Below are positions 15,990 to 25,161 of a stretch of DNA of 40,816 nt, piece after piece. The stretch spans positions 1 through 40,816 of the forward strand of contig CAZTEX010000016.1 of the NCBI GenBank assembly GCA_964612505.1, in the 5' to 3' direction. The notes under the pieces were generated by a model. That model saw nothing but the letters and a program-made list of their open reading frames with translations, was not told the origin of the DNA and searched no databases. The stretch's first letter is position 1. Every line of letters starts with the position of its first letter. Source of the DNA: JAAZZY01 sp964612505 (GTDB taxonomy: Bacteria > Chlamydiota > Chlamydiia > Chlamydiales > JAAZZY01). The translations under genes and the position numbers were made by a program.

Positions 15990-16880
15990 TTAGTATTGGG
16001 TTACATAATCCTGGTATTGCTTGCAGATCGAATTTAGATTTTCGTTATAGGGTCTATAGTATTCTTCTAAAAACGTATAAAGCTCTGGAGATATTTTATT
16101 TTTATAAGAGGGGGGCTTTTGGAAAGATAGGGGAAAATTTCGAATCTCCTCGGGGTATGGAAGAGAGAGGTGATCACATAATTGCGACATTGTTGTAAAT
16201 TCAGAGAGCTTTTCATGTGAGATGACAACCACATTTTCTGGAGGAAAAATTTTAAAGACCTCTGCTAGATAATGGTCAAACTTTCCAGCTTCTAAAGAGG
16301 TGACCGATTTATCATTGGGAAAGGGGGTTTTTAAGAAATCTTCAAAAGAAAGATCAGCTGACACTTGAAATTCTTCATAATTACTTTTAGCGTGCACATA
16401 ATAAGAATATAACCAATCAATGGGATTGCGAATCTGCACTAAGATTTTAATCTTTGGATTGTAATTGTAAATTTCTTCAAGAGCTTCAGCTTTCCAAATA
16501 TATTGGGGGCTTTTTTCGATGTTCGTTTTGTTTTCTACGAGGAGGCTTTGATAAAAATTCAAAGAAGGTCTGTATTTGATTTTCTTATTTTCGCTTTTTA
16601 AACCAACTTTAACGTAGCGTTGTTTAGATAGATTTCCAAAAAAGTTGAGTTCAGAAGCTTTAACTAAACCTTTTGTATCATAAGGTCTTTGCATAAAGTG
16701 AATCGCAGGATTTTTTTCTAAAACATGAAATAAGCAGGTGGTTCCACATTTAGGAAAACCAACTCCTATCAAAGCTACTTTTTCTTGTTCAATATGGGGC
16801 TTTTTTTTGTAAAAAAGGGATAGAGAAACTATTAAAGTGGTTAATGTGCAAATAAGGAAAAAAGCCTTTAAAAATTTCAT
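15990..16880 (-). CDS. Membrane-anchored sulfotransferase
   Basis: I prefer the ATG at 16880 (MKFLKAFFLICTL) to an in-frame TTG at 16904; neither has a strong ribosome site. The 296-residue product has one N-terminal membrane anchor, then a PAPS-dependent sulfotransferase fold: 5'-phosphosulfate loop GFPKCGTTCLFHVL from about residue 42 and 3'-phosphate motif RNPIDWLYSYYVHAKSN near residue 155. A KSP...YIW block and a C-terminal SFEDFLKTPF segment also fit. This architecture resembles eukaryotic Golgi heparan/carbohydrate sulfotransferases and their bacterial relatives. It lies 40 bases upstream of folP as first gene of the operon. Substrate unknown; an envelope glycolipid or host glycan is possible. 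It needs PAPS, whose source is not visible here. Confidence 0.82.
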   Translation of the reverse strand: MKFLKAFFLICTLTTLIVSLSLFYKKKPHIEQEKVALIGVGFPKCGTTCLFHVLEKNPAIHFMQRPYDTKGLVKASELNFFGNLSKQRYVKVGLKSENKKIKYRPSLNFYQSLLVENKTNIEKSPQYIWKAEALEEIYNYNPKIKILVQIRNPIDWLYSYYVHAKSNYEEFQVSADLSFEDFLKTPFPNDKSVTSLEAGKFDHYLAEVFKIFPPENVVVISHEKLSEFTTMSQLCDHLSLPYPEEIRNFPLSFQKPPSYKNKISPELYTFLEEYYRPYNENLNSICKQYQDYVTQY

Positions 16881-17044
16881 AGTAAAGCCATTATAAAAAT
16901 GCAAAAAGATATCCTACCTAGGAGATTGTTTTTGCAAAAGGAGATTTTAACTCTGTTTAAGTGGGTGATGTAAAAAAAATAATTAAAGAACGTTGGAAAA
17001 AAACAATTACGTATGTATCGTGAAAAAAAATTAGGTTATAAGCT

Positions 17045-18439
17045 ATGGCTGATGTTGTTACGCTTTCACGAATTCAATTTGCAATTCACATAGGGTTTCA
17101 TTATATCTATCCGCCAATGACCATTGGACTCAGCTTATATATTATTATTACAGAAGCTCTCTATTTGATTACAAAAAATCCTCTATATGAGCAAATGGCT
17201 CGCTTCTGGGTTAAAATCTTTGGTTTGATTTTTGCTCTTGGAGTGGCAACAGGGGTAATCAATGTTTTTGGTATAGGAACAAATTGGGCCCACTTTGCCT
17301 ATTTTGTTGGGGACATCTTTGGAGCTCTTTTGGGGGCTGAGGGGATTTTTGCCTTTACTCTAGAAGCTGGGTTTTTAGGGATGTTAATTTTTGGTTGGGA
17401 TCGCTTAACTCCCAAAGTTCATTTTTTTGCTGCTTGCATGGTGGCCTTTGGAGCTCATTTTAGTGCAACATGGATCGTCTTTGCAAATTCTTGGATGCAA
17501 ACTCCGGCAGGGTTTCAGCTGGTAGGTAAAGGATTGGGAAGACATGCCGTCTTAACCAATTTTTGGGAAGCTGTCTTTAATCCAACTTCACTCGTAAGGC
17601 TTGGTCATGTTTTACTAGGATGTTGGTTAACAGGAACTTTTTTAGTTTTGAGTATTTCTGCTTATTATCTACTCAAAAAAAGACATCTTCCATTTGCTAG
17701 AAAGATGACGCGAATTGCTCTTTATTGCGGAACTGTTTTTATTTTTTTACAACTATGGTCTGCAGATTCCAGTGGCCGAGCGGCCGCAACTTATCAACCA
17801 GCAAAAATAGCCGCTCTAGAAGGGGTTTATGATACAGAGCCGAATACCCCTTTTAGTCTTTTTGGTTGGACAAATCCTGAAACACGGACAACAACAGCTC
17901 TAAAAATTCCAGGATTATTAAGCTTTTTAATTTATCGCGATACTTCGCAGCCAGTTTTGGGGTTAGATCAAATTCCTACACAAGACTGGCCCAGTGCTAT
18001 TGGCGCTCTCTTTTTAACATATCGTTGGATGATCTATATGTGGGGATGGATGTTTTTGATGCTATGTTGGATGTGGGTGTTAGTTTTTAAAAAGAAATTG
18101 GAACACAGTCGCACACTTCTCAAACTTTTAGTCTTTAGCATTGCAGCACCGATCTCTGCCAACATTGTGGGTTGGTGTTGCGCTGAAATGGGCCGGCAAC
18201 CTTGGGTTGTCTATGGGATCTTGAGAACGCAAGATGCAATTTCAAGGTCAATTTCTGCAGCGCAAGTGTGGAGTTCGCTGGCGATGATTGTGGTTTCATT
18301 CTCTTTACTATTTAGTGTATTTATCTATCTTCTTGATCGCAAAATTAAATATGGCCCAGAAGATAAAGAACATGATGTTGATCCTTATAGAGATCCATAT
18401 AAAGGACGCGATGTTGATTTAACGCATAGAGGGATATAA
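17045..18439 (+). CDS. cydA: Cytochrome bd ubiquinol oxidase subunit I
   Basis: A 464-residue integral membrane subunit carrying the haems and quinol site of cytochrome bd oxidase, which reduces oxygen to water at low oxygen tension. H19 (IHIGFHYIYPPMTIGL) corresponds to the haem b595/d ligand region, GIGTNWAHF, SATWIVFANSWMQTPAGF and GWCCAEMGRQPWVVYG are family signatures. The Q loop is short, unlike the long E. coli form. It is followed 3 bases later by cydB. The 140-base gap before it separates it from the divergent sulfotransferase operon and must hold both promoters, though I could not pick out a clear one. Confidence 0.96.
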   Translation: MADVVTLSRIQFAIHIGFHYIYPPMTIGLSLYIIITEALYLITKNPLYEQMARFWVKIFGLIFALGVATGVINVFGIGTNWAHFAYFVGDIFGALLGAEGIFAFTLEAGFLGMLIFGWDRLTPKVHFFAACMVAFGAHFSATWIVFANSWMQTPAGFQLVGKGLGRHAVLTNFWEAVFNPTSLVRLGHVLLGCWLTGTFLVLSISAYYLLKKRHLPFARKMTRIALYCGTVFIFLQLWSADSSGRAAATYQPAKIAALEGVYDTEPNTPFSLFGWTNPETRTTTALKIPGLLSFLIYRDTSQPVLGLDQIPTQDWPSAIGALFLTYRWMIYMWGWMFLMLCWMWVLVFKKKLEHSRTLLKLLVFSIAAPISANIVGWCCAEMGRQPWVVYGILRTQDAISRSISAAQVWSSLAMIVVSFSLLFSVFIYLLDRKIKYGPEDKEHDVDPYRDPYKGRDVDLTHRGI

Positions 18440-18442
18440 TTC

Positions 18443-19468
18443 ATGAACGTGAGTTTTTTGGAAGTTTTTTGGTACTGCATTATTTTTGCAGCCATGTTTG
18501 CTTTTGCAGCTCTTGATGGATTTGATTTAGGAGTAGGGATGGTCCATCCCTTAGCTCGTAGAGATAAAGATAGGCGTGTGTTTTTAAATGCGATTGGTCC
18601 CGTTTGGGATGGTAATGCAGTGTGGCTTGTCATTGTAGCAGGGGGCTTATTTGCGGGCTTTCCTCCAGTTTTTGCAACCCTTTTCTCTTCCCTTTATGAT
18701 TTGATGATTATTTTACTGGGGGGGATTATGTTTAGAGCTGTCTCTATTGAATTTCGCAGTAAAAGAGAATCTAAAGCTTGGCGAGCTGTTTGGGATTATG
18801 CGTTTTTCTTTGCAAGTCTAATCATGTCGTTTACAGTGGGTCTTATTTTAGCAAATATAATCATGGGCATACCGATTGATTCGCATGGTGTGTTTCAGGG
18901 AAACTTTTGCACTTTTTTTAATTTCTATACAGTCCTTTTTGCCTTTTCTGTGGTCTCTCTTTTTGTCATGCATGGGCTCATTTTTCTTCTGATGAAAACA
19001 GAAGCCCCATTGCGTCAACATCTTCGAAGATGGACATTTGTCGCTATTTGTTTTTTTGTCATATGTACTGCATTGCTTACGCTCTGCACTTGGTTTTTAA
19101 ATCCTCACATGACCTATATCTTTCGCCAAAAACCTTGGTTACTTTCCATAGCCTGTTTTGGGCCTCTCTTTACTTTTCTCATTCTTAGAGATGTTTTTTT
19201 TGGACACATGGGGAGGGCTTTTATTTGGTCTAGCGGCGTTACTTTGGTTCTTTTTTCGCTCTGTGCTTTAGGTAAATTTCCAGTGCTTGTTCGCTCAACT
19301 TTAAATCATTGCGCAGACCTAACTATTTATAATTCTCATTCATCACAAAACACCCTGACAGTTCTTTTTTATATAGTAGTCATTGGGCTTCCTTTTGTTA
19401 TGGCCTACAGCATTTGGTTATATAGATCGTTTAGGGGTGGGGTCATTATTGATTCTCATAGCTACTAG
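18443..19468 (+). CDS. cydB: Cytochrome bd ubiquinol oxidase subunit II
   Basis: A 341-residue membrane protein with 8-9 hydrophobic helices. The N-terminus has the CydB signature ALDGFDLGVGMVHPLARR and IGPVWDGNAVWLV, followed by GIMFRAVSIEFR and a C-terminal LPFVMAYSIWLYRSFRG. It partners CydA at 3 bases spacing. No CydX-like small subunit follows; the next gene is on the opposite strand. The pair is a conserved feature of Chlamydiae and here stands next to the cdaA operon as I recall for C. trachomatis CT013/CT014. Confidence 0.96.
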   Translation: MNVSFLEVFWYCIIFAAMFAFAALDGFDLGVGMVHPLARRDKDRRVFLNAIGPVWDGNAVWLVIVAGGLFAGFPPVFATLFSSLYDLMIILLGGIMFRAVSIEFRSKRESKAWRAVWDYAFFFASLIMSFTVGLILANIIMGIPIDSHGVFQGNFCTFFNFYTVLFAFSVVSLFVMHGLIFLLMKTEAPLRQHLRRWTFVAICFFVICTALLTLCTWFLNPHMTYIFRQKPWLLSIACFGPLFTFLILRDVFFGHMGRAFIWSSGVTLVLFSLCALGKFPVLVRSTLNHCADLTIYNSHSSQNTLTVLFYIVVIGLPFVMAYSIWLYRSFRGGVIIDSHSY

Positions 19469-19498
19469 GGAAAGAAAGCTCTCTTTAGCTGAGTATGC

Positions 19499-20074
19499 CT
19501 ACGCATTTACAGCAAAATAGCATTCAATTAAATGCTCAACCCCTTGCATCGCTTTATGAGGGTGAGCTTCTTCTTTTAAGTGATAATGAAGAGCAATTTT
19601 GTTCTTGGAGATACCCGTTTCCCAGGGTGGGCTGCCCTTCCCTTCATGGAATTTTTGTAAAGAAAGAGCCCAAAACATCGAAGCTAAATCTAGCCAATGA
19701 TAAGGCCACAAATTCTTTTCTTGCAGTTCTGGGTCTACAAGCTGTGAAAAAAATGAGCGGTCAAAAGAGGGGTTTTGACAAATAAAAACAGCATGTTGTC
19801 GATGAATATGATGTCTTTGAAAGAGAGTTATAATTTCTTGAGAAACTTCACTTTCAGATTTTCCATTTTGGGTCATTTCGAAGGTAAATCCATTGACTTT
19901 TAAAGAATTAGGATCACTTTTTTCCCAAATGGAATAGGGGTGTGAGAGGATGGCTGAATAGGCTGCAAACTCTTGTTTAGTTAGTAAACAGATAAATTTA
20001 AAAGCAATTTCTACCACTCGATGTTTTGAAACATTGAGGCCATTTGATTCGATATCTAAAAAAATGCCAATCAT
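19499..20074 (-). CDS. DEDDh-like exonuclease (RNase T / DnaQ type)
   Basis: I prefer the ATG at 20074 (MIGIFLDIESNGL) over an in-frame TTG 8 codons upstream, because the catalytic DxE comes right after the start in this family. The 191-residue product has ExoI LDIESNG, ExoII-like FICQNPSFDRSFF and an ExoIII-like HPHKAMQGVEHLIE. In the last motif HxAxxD the final metal-binding Asp is Gly (HKAMQG), so activity may be reduced or use a nearby Glu. Such enzymes trim 3' ends of RNA or proofread DNA. It runs convergently towards cydB with 30 bases between the stops. Role in the cell uncertain. Confidence 0.75.
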   Translation of the reverse strand: MIGIFLDIESNGLNVSKHRVVEIAFKFICLLTKQEFAAYSAILSHPYSIWEKSDPNSLKVNGFTFEMTQNGKSESEVSQEIITLFQRHHIHRQHAVFICQNPSFDRSFFSQLVDPELQEKNLWPYHWLDLASMFWALSLQKFHEGKGSPPWETGISKNKIALHYHLKEEAHPHKAMQGVEHLIECYFAVNA

Positions 20075-20188
20075 AAAAGAGCTTTTGTAAGCACTCAAAA
20101 ACAGATTTGTATATTTAATAATGGTTAAAATTGCAAATTTTTCTTAAAATGGCTACACAATTTTTTATTAATAACCCTGAAATGATAA

Positions 20189-20575
20189 ATGAAACTGTTT
20201 AAAAAGCTATCTAAGTTTGTCCAAAGGTTAAAAAATCCCGTTTCTTTGCCCGAGGATATTGGGAGAGATTTAGGTATTCAGCTGTTATATAATGAACTTT
20301 CTTTTCAAGAATGTATTGATAAGCTGATTGCTAAAGACCGAACTTCTAAATATCTCAATCGGTTTATGCCTAGAGAAAAAGCTGAAATGCTCTTTAAGTC
20401 AGCTGTTCGCAAAGAAACATTTAAAGAGACAACTCTTTTTTCTTATTATATCTATAGCGGTTGGCTTGCTTTTAAATTGATCTTTGATGATCAAAATCGC
20501 TTAAGACGTGTTTATCTTCAGCATTGTTCTTTAAAGCAGCAAGAATCTGAAGATGGAATAGAGATGTGTCTCTAA
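20189..20575 (+). CDS. Conserved-looking small protein, unknown
   Basis: A 128-residue, basic, soluble-looking protein starting MKLFKKLSKFVQRLKN, with no signal peptide or membrane helix. The N-terminus is a strongly basic amphipathic helix; the middle contains FMPREKAEMLFKSAVRKETF and the end QNRLRRVYLQHCS. No domain is recognised. The ATG at 20189 lacks a clear Shine-Dalgarno. It is flanked by genes on the minus strand, so it is transcribed alone. No function assigned. Confidence 0.7.
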   Translation: MKLFKKLSKFVQRLKNPVSLPEDIGRDLGIQLLYNELSFQECIDKLIAKDRTSKYLNRFMPREKAEMLFKSAVRKETFKETTLFSYYIYSGWLAFKLIFDDQNRLRRVYLQHCSLKQQESEDGIEMCL

Positions 20576-20607
20576 CATTGGATTTGAGAAATTAATCAGA
20601 GACTGGC

Positions 20608-21339
20608 TTAAAAAGACTCATTCTCTTCCAGATAACGCCAGTGGCCCAATTGTAAATTACCTAACCTGACATTACCAATACGCACCCTTTTAATAGAGAT
20701 AACATTGAGATCGACAAGTTCACACATCCGGCGGATTTGTCTTTTTTTGCCCTCTACTAAGACAAAGCGTAAAAAGTGTTCATCGATTTGAGAGATATTC
20801 ACTCTTTTTAAAGCTTTTCCATCGAGTTCAAGACCATGTTGTAATTGCTTTATTTTTGCCATCGTCACATCACCTTCGACTCGCACTAGATACTCTTTTT
20901 CCATTTCAGAGTGCTCACCAATGATTTTTTTTGCAACTCGACCATCTTGAGAAAGGACAAGAAGACCTTTGGAGTTAATATCTAATCGACCTACCACAGC
21001 TAATTTAGTTAGTTTATGAGGAAGGCGTTTGTTGGTTGGAAATTTCTTATCGCGATTTTCTTCTATAATCAGTTCTAGGGCTTCTTGATAGCCCTCTTCT
21101 GGTTGGCATGAAACATATCCAAGAGGTTTATTGAGTAAAATAGTTAACTTTTGTTCTTGATGTCTTTCAGCCCCTTCTTTGAGTTCAATCGTAACATCTT
21201 GGCTCACTTTAGTTCCTAAAGTGTTGACGATCTGACCATCGACTAGAACGCTTCCTTTTTCGATGAAGCGATCGGCTTCTCTGCGAGAGCAAAGGCCACG
21301 TTCAGACATTAATTTAGAAAGGCGAGTTAACTGCTTCAT
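20608..21339 (-). CDS. rRNA pseudouridine synthase, RsuA/RluB family
   Basis: A 243-residue protein with an N-terminal S4 RNA-binding domain (RLSKLMSERGLCSRREADRF, DGQIVNTLGTKV) and the RsuA-type catalytic domain: LNKPLGYVSC, VVGRLDINSKGLLVLSQDG with the catalytic Asp in GRLD, KEYLVRVEG and EGKKRQIRRMCELV. It isomerises a uridine in rRNA; RluB (23S U2605) is the likeliest role, but RsuA or RluE cannot be excluded by eye. It ends 33 bases before the convergent unknown gene and starts 89 bases from aconitase's stop on the same strand, so the two may form a transcript. Confidence 0.9.
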   Translation of the reverse strand: MKQLTRLSKLMSERGLCSRREADRFIEKGSVLVDGQIVNTLGTKVSQDVTIELKEGAERHQEQKLTILLNKPLGYVSCQPEEGYQEALELIIEENRDKKFPTNKRLPHKLTKLAVVGRLDINSKGLLVLSQDGRVAKKIIGEHSEMEKEYLVRVEGDVTMAKIKQLQHGLELDGKALKRVNISQIDEHFLRFVLVEGKKRQIRRMCELVDLNVISIKRVRIGNVRLGNLQLGHWRYLEENESF

Positions 21340-21427
21340 AAGTTCTTTTTTAGAAAGGATTATATCTTTTTTTAGAGTTATGAAGCAAGAATTCCTAAGG
21401 ACAACTTTTTATTTTAATTCAAAAAAA

Positions 21428-23686
21428 TTAATTACCCTTTGCTATTAAATTAAGGGCGCTGCCTGCTTTAAACCATCCGATTTGATTGGCTCCATAAGTG
21501 TGCTTGAGCTCAATCATATCATGAGTGTTGTCGGCGTGTTTGATTTCCATCGTTAGAGTTTTCCCTGGAGCAAACTTATCGAGATTAATAATGCTAAGGC
21601 GATCTTCTTCTTGAATTTTGTCATAATCTTTTGGATTAACAAATGTTAGAGCTAACACACCTTGTTTTTTTAAATTAGTTTCATGAATCCTGGCAAAGCT
21701 TTTGACAATGACAGCGCTTGCTCCTAAAAAGCGAGGCTCCATGGCTGCATGCTCCCTAGACGATCCCTCTCCATAGTTTTCATCACCTACGGCAATCCAA
21801 GGCAAATTTTTGGCTTTATAAGCTCTGGCGACTTGAGAAAAAGGTTGTATTTCATGAGTCAGCAAATTAAGGCCACGGCCAATTTCATCACGATAAGCAT
21901 TGACAGCCCCACAAAACATATTGTCAGAAATACGATCTAAATGTCCTCGGTAGCGAAGCCATTTGCCAGCAGGGGAGATATGATCGGTTGTGCATTTTCC
22001 CTTTGCTTTGAGAAGAACAGCCATTTGATGAAATTCTTGTGTTTGCCGAGCTTTAAAAGGGGTTAAAATTTGCAGACGTTCACTATCTGGTTTCACGCTT
22101 ACAGAGAGATTTTCCCCAGACTTAGCAGGAGTGATAAAACAATCTTCTCCAGGATCAAAACCTCTAGGAGGTAGCTCTTTCCCAATCGGGGCAGAAAGCC
22201 TTACTTTTTCACCCGTACTGTTAATCAGATCATCTGTTATGGGGTTGAAAGAGAGCCTTCCTGCTAAGGCAAAGGCCATGACAATTTCAGGACTGCTTAC
22301 AAAAGAATGAGTCCCAGGATTTGCATCGTTGCGCCCAGAAAAGTTTCGATTATAAGAGGTTAAGATAGAGTTTTTTTCTCCAAATTCCACATCATGGCGC
22401 TTCCATTGACCAATACAAGGTCCACAAGCATTGGCTAAAACAACAGCGCCCACATCTTCAAGAGCTTTAAGGTGACCATCGCGATCAATAGTTGCTCGAA
22501 TTTGCTCTGAGCCAGGCGTAATAACTAGCTCTGACTTTGCTTTAAGGTTTTTCTCTTTGGCTTCTCTGGCAATGGATGTTACCCGTTCAATATCTTCATA
22601 ACTGGAATTAGTACAAGATCCTATCAAAGCCACTTTCAGTTCTTCAGGATAGTTATTTTTTTTCACTGCTTCGCAAAATTCAGACAACTTCCAAGCCTTA
22701 TCTGGAGAATAAGGGCCATTGATATGAGGCTCTAGCGTTGTTAAATCAATTTCAATGACTTGGTCGTAATATTTTTTCGGATCATGAAAAACTTCAGGGT
22801 CAGCTTTTAAGCAGTCTTGAATTTGATCGGCTAAATGAGCGATTTGCTCTCGCTTTGTAGCCCTTAAATAGTCAGCCATCCGCCTGTCATAGGGGAAAAT
22901 AGAAGTGGTGGCGCCAATCTCAGCTCCCATGTTGCAAATCGTTCCTTTGCCGGTACAAGAAATGGTCTCAGTTCCTTCCCCAAAATATTCAACAATAGCG
23001 CCCGTGCCCCCCTTAACGGTTAAGATCCCAGCTAGTTTTAAGATCACATCTTTAGCCGAGGTCCAACCATGCATTTTTCCTGTGAGCTTAACGCCAATCA
23101 TTTTGGGAAACTTAAGTTCCCAAGGCATTCCGGCCATAACGTCTACAGCATCGGCTCCGCCTACTCCCACGGCAATCATTCCAAGCCCTCCCGCGTTGGG
23201 AGTGTGAGAGTCTGTTCCAATCATCATCCCCCCTGGAAAAGCATAGTTTTCTAAAATAATCTGATGAATAATGCCAGAACCTGGCTTCCAAAAACCAATG
23301 CCATACTTATTTGAAACGCTTTGTAGAAAATCAAAAACCTCTTTGCTTTCGTGATTAGCCCTTTTCAAGTCTTCTTTGGCCCCCAGTTCGGCCTGAATGA
23401 GGTGATCACAATGAACGGTAGAAGCAACCGCTGTCTTTGGTTTTTTTGCGCACATAAATTGTAAGAGAGCCATTTGAGCCGTGGCATCTTGCATTGCCAC
23501 CCGGTCAGGGTTAAAATGGATATAGCTTACCCCTTTTTCCGCTGCTTGGTGAAGTGGCTCAGCATAATGGGTATAGAGGATTTTTTCAGTGAGCGTTAAA
23601 GGTCTTTTCAAAATTTCTTTTGCTTTTTGCAATTTACCTTGTTTTTCTCGGTAAACTTGCTCAATCATTGTAAGGTCAAATACCAT
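21428..23686 (-). CDS. acn: Aconitate hydratase (mitochondrial-type)
   Basis: A 752-residue iron-sulfur enzyme interconverting citrate and isocitrate. Iron-sulfur cysteines are seen in ALIGSCTNSSYEDIERV and ANACGPCIGQW; other signatures are SHTPNAGGLGMIAVGVGGADA, SYNRNFSGRNDANPGTHSF and GDENYGEGSSREHAA. Length and pattern resemble mitochondrial ACO2 rather than E. coli AcnA/AcnB. The start ATG at 23686 has AGGGG upstream. The pathogenic Chlamydiaceae, as I recall, lack the citrate synthase-aconitase-isocitrate dehydrogenase part of the TCA cycle, so its presence marks an environmental chlamydia with a complete cycle. Confidence 0.96.
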   Translation of the reverse strand: MVFDLTMIEQVYREKQGKLQKAKEILKRPLTLTEKILYTHYAEPLHQAAEKGVSYIHFNPDRVAMQDATAQMALLQFMCAKKPKTAVASTVHCDHLIQAELGAKEDLKRANHESKEVFDFLQSVSNKYGIGFWKPGSGIIHQIILENYAFPGGMMIGTDSHTPNAGGLGMIAVGVGGADAVDVMAGMPWELKFPKMIGVKLTGKMHGWTSAKDVILKLAGILTVKGGTGAIVEYFGEGTETISCTGKGTICNMGAEIGATTSIFPYDRRMADYLRATKREQIAHLADQIQDCLKADPEVFHDPKKYYDQVIEIDLTTLEPHINGPYSPDKAWKLSEFCEAVKKNNYPEELKVALIGSCTNSSYEDIERVTSIAREAKEKNLKAKSELVITPGSEQIRATIDRDGHLKALEDVGAVVLANACGPCIGQWKRHDVEFGEKNSILTSYNRNFSGRNDANPGTHSFVSSPEIVMAFALAGRLSFNPITDDLINSTGEKVRLSAPIGKELPPRGFDPGEDCFITPAKSGENLSVSVKPDSERLQILTPFKARQTQEFHQMAVLLKAKGKCTTDHISPAGKWLRYRGHLDRISDNMFCGAVNAYRDEIGRGLNLLTHEIQPFSQVARAYKAKNLPWIAVGDENYGEGSSREHAAMEPRFLGASAVIVKSFARIHETNLKKQGVLALTFVNPKDYDKIQEEDRLSIINLDKFAPGKTLTMEIKHADNTHDMIELKHTYGANQIGWFKAGSALNLIAKGN

Positions 23687-23812
23687 CTTAGGCCCCTATA
23701 AAGTCATTATTTTAAGATAAATGTTAAACTAATAATTTTACTGAAAAAACTCAAGGATCAAAAAAGAATTTGTGATAAGATATTTGTTAAAATCAACGGT
23801 TTATCCAAAGCT

Positions 23813-24238
23813 ATGAATCTACCACACGAAAAGTTTCGAGAACTTGTTTTTCAAGTGTTGTTTAGTTGTCATTTTTTAGACAATTTAGAAGGGCAAGATC
23901 CAACATTTTTTATGAGCCAACTCAAAACAACGAAGAAAAATGTGTTGATTGCTTTTGAAGAAGTTGAAAAAATTTTATTATGCAAAGAACAATTAGATAA
24001 AGAGATCTCAGAAACTTCAACCTCTTACGATATTTCGCGAATTCAAGCCGTTGAATTAAACATTTTAAGACTTTGTCTCTATGAGCTAAAGAAAAAAGAA
24101 CCTTTAGAGCATGAGATTATCATTAGTGAAGGGGTGAGGCTCGCTAAGAAATTTAGCACCTCTCAGTCCATCTCTTTTATTAATGGTGTTTTAGATCAGC
24201 TATACAAAAATAATAGTCAGCTTGTATATAATCCCTAA
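23813..24238 (+). CDS. nusB: Transcription antitermination factor NusB
   Basis: A 141-residue helical protein. FRELVFQVLFSCHF at the N-terminus, ISRIQAVELNILRLCLYELKKKEPLEHEIIISEGVRLAKKFS and the closing SISFINGVLDQLY are NusB signatures. It binds boxA RNA together with S10 to keep RNA polymerase processive on rRNA operons. It begins the plus-strand cluster nusB-murB-PHP-folC, with 17 bases to murB. The N-terminal half is poorly conserved compared with the classical R-R-x-AR motif, but length and C-terminal pattern are decisive. Confidence 0.88.
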   Translation: MNLPHEKFRELVFQVLFSCHFLDNLEGQDPTFFMSQLKTTKKNVLIAFEEVEKILLCKEQLDKEISETSTSYDISRIQAVELNILRLCLYELKKKEPLEHEIIISEGVRLAKKFSTSQSISFINGVLDQLYKNNSQLVYNP

Positions 24239-24255
24239 CTTTAGGGACTAGTGCA

Positions 24256-25161
24256 TTGAATGCTATTTTATCGCAAACACCTTCCGTTCAATGGAAACAT
24301 GATGTTATCTTAGCCCCCTATTCCACTTACAAAATTGGTGGAAAAGCAAAGCTTTTTTGCAAAGTAACCACCGAAGCAGAGCTCGTTCAAGCGATCCATT
24401 ATTGTCATTTACATCAAATAGACTATTATCTTTTAGGGCGTGGTTCTAATACACTTTTTGATGATAGGGGATTTGATGGGGCTGTCATTGTAAACGCTCT
24501 TTCGGGTTTTGAGCATAAAGAGGGTCTTTTTAAAGTTCTTGCCGGGACCTCTTTTTCATATTTAGGGATTCAAAGTGCAAAACTAGGCTATAGTGGGCTT
24601 GAATATGCAGCGGGAATACCGGGTTCAGTGGGCGGGGCCATTTTTATGAATGCTGGAGCCAATAACCAAGAAATTAAAGATGTTATCCAAACCGTCAAAT
24701 ATTTAGATCAAGAAGTTCAACTCAAGGAGCTAGATCGATCTCAGCTTAGATTTGGCTATCGCTCGTCCATCTTTCATCAGACGAAGGGAGTCATTGTTTC
24801 TGCAGAATTTAAGTTAACTAAAGACCCAATGGTTCGTCAAAGGCAAATAACCATGATTGAAAAAAGAAAAGCCACTCAACCTCTAAGCCAACCATCCTGT
24901 GGGTGCACCTTTCGCAATGGAGAAAACTTTATTACTGGAAAGCTCATCGAAGATCTAGGACTTAAGGGACTGCAAATAGGAGGAGCTCAAATATCAACGG
25001 TGCATGCTAACTTTATCGTAAATGTTGGAAATGCTAAGTCTGCAGATGTTAAAGCTCTCATTTGTTTGATTGAAGAAAAAGTCAAAGAAAAGACACCATA
25101 TAGTTTAGAGCGTGAAATTCGCTTTGTTCCTTATCAACAGGGGGTGACTGATGCGTTATGA
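24256..25161 (+). CDS. murB: UDP-N-acetylenolpyruvoylglucosamine reductase
   Basis: A 301-residue FAD enzyme reducing UDP-GlcNAc-enolpyruvate to UDP-MurNAc in peptidoglycan precursor synthesis. Seen: NTYKIGG-like YSTYKIGGKA, FAD loop LLGRGSNTLFDDRGF, AAGIPGSVGGAIFMNAGA, the catalytic-side FGYRSSIF and the short type II loop SCGCTFRNGENFITGKLIEDLGLKG. The start is TTG at 24256, the only good start close to nusB. The last 11 bases overlap the next gene. Together with the L,D-transpeptidases at 4 kb it shows that this organism makes and remodels peptidoglycan. Confidence 0.94.
   Translation: MNAILSQTPSVQWKHDVILAPYSTYKIGGKAKLFCKVTTEAELVQAIHYCHLHQIDYYLLGRGSNTLFDDRGFDGAVIVNALSGFEHKEGLFKVLAGTSFSYLGIQSAKLGYSGLEYAAGIPGSVGGAIFMNAGANNQEIKDVIQTVKYLDQEVQLKELDRSQLRFGYRSSIFHQTKGVIVSAEFKLTKDPMVRQRQITMIEKRKATQPLSQPSCGCTFRNGENFITGKLIEDLGLKGLQIGGAQISTVHANFIVNVGNAKSADVKALICLIEEKVKEKTPYSLEREIRFVPYQQGVTDAL

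Noticed and set aside
16919..16970. AGGAG followed by a short frame (16 codons or less) before cydA, possible leader peptide
   Set aside because: Too short, start codon ambiguous, no attenuator hairpin seen.
19495..19785. Open frame of 96 codons on the plus strand inside the exonuclease gene
   Set aside because: It is antisense to a recognisable exonuclease with catalytic motifs; its translation shows no family pattern.
22905..23207. 100-codon plus-strand frame within aconitase
   Set aside because: Shadow of the strongly conserved aconitase; proline/serine/isoleucine-rich composition is typical of antisense reading.
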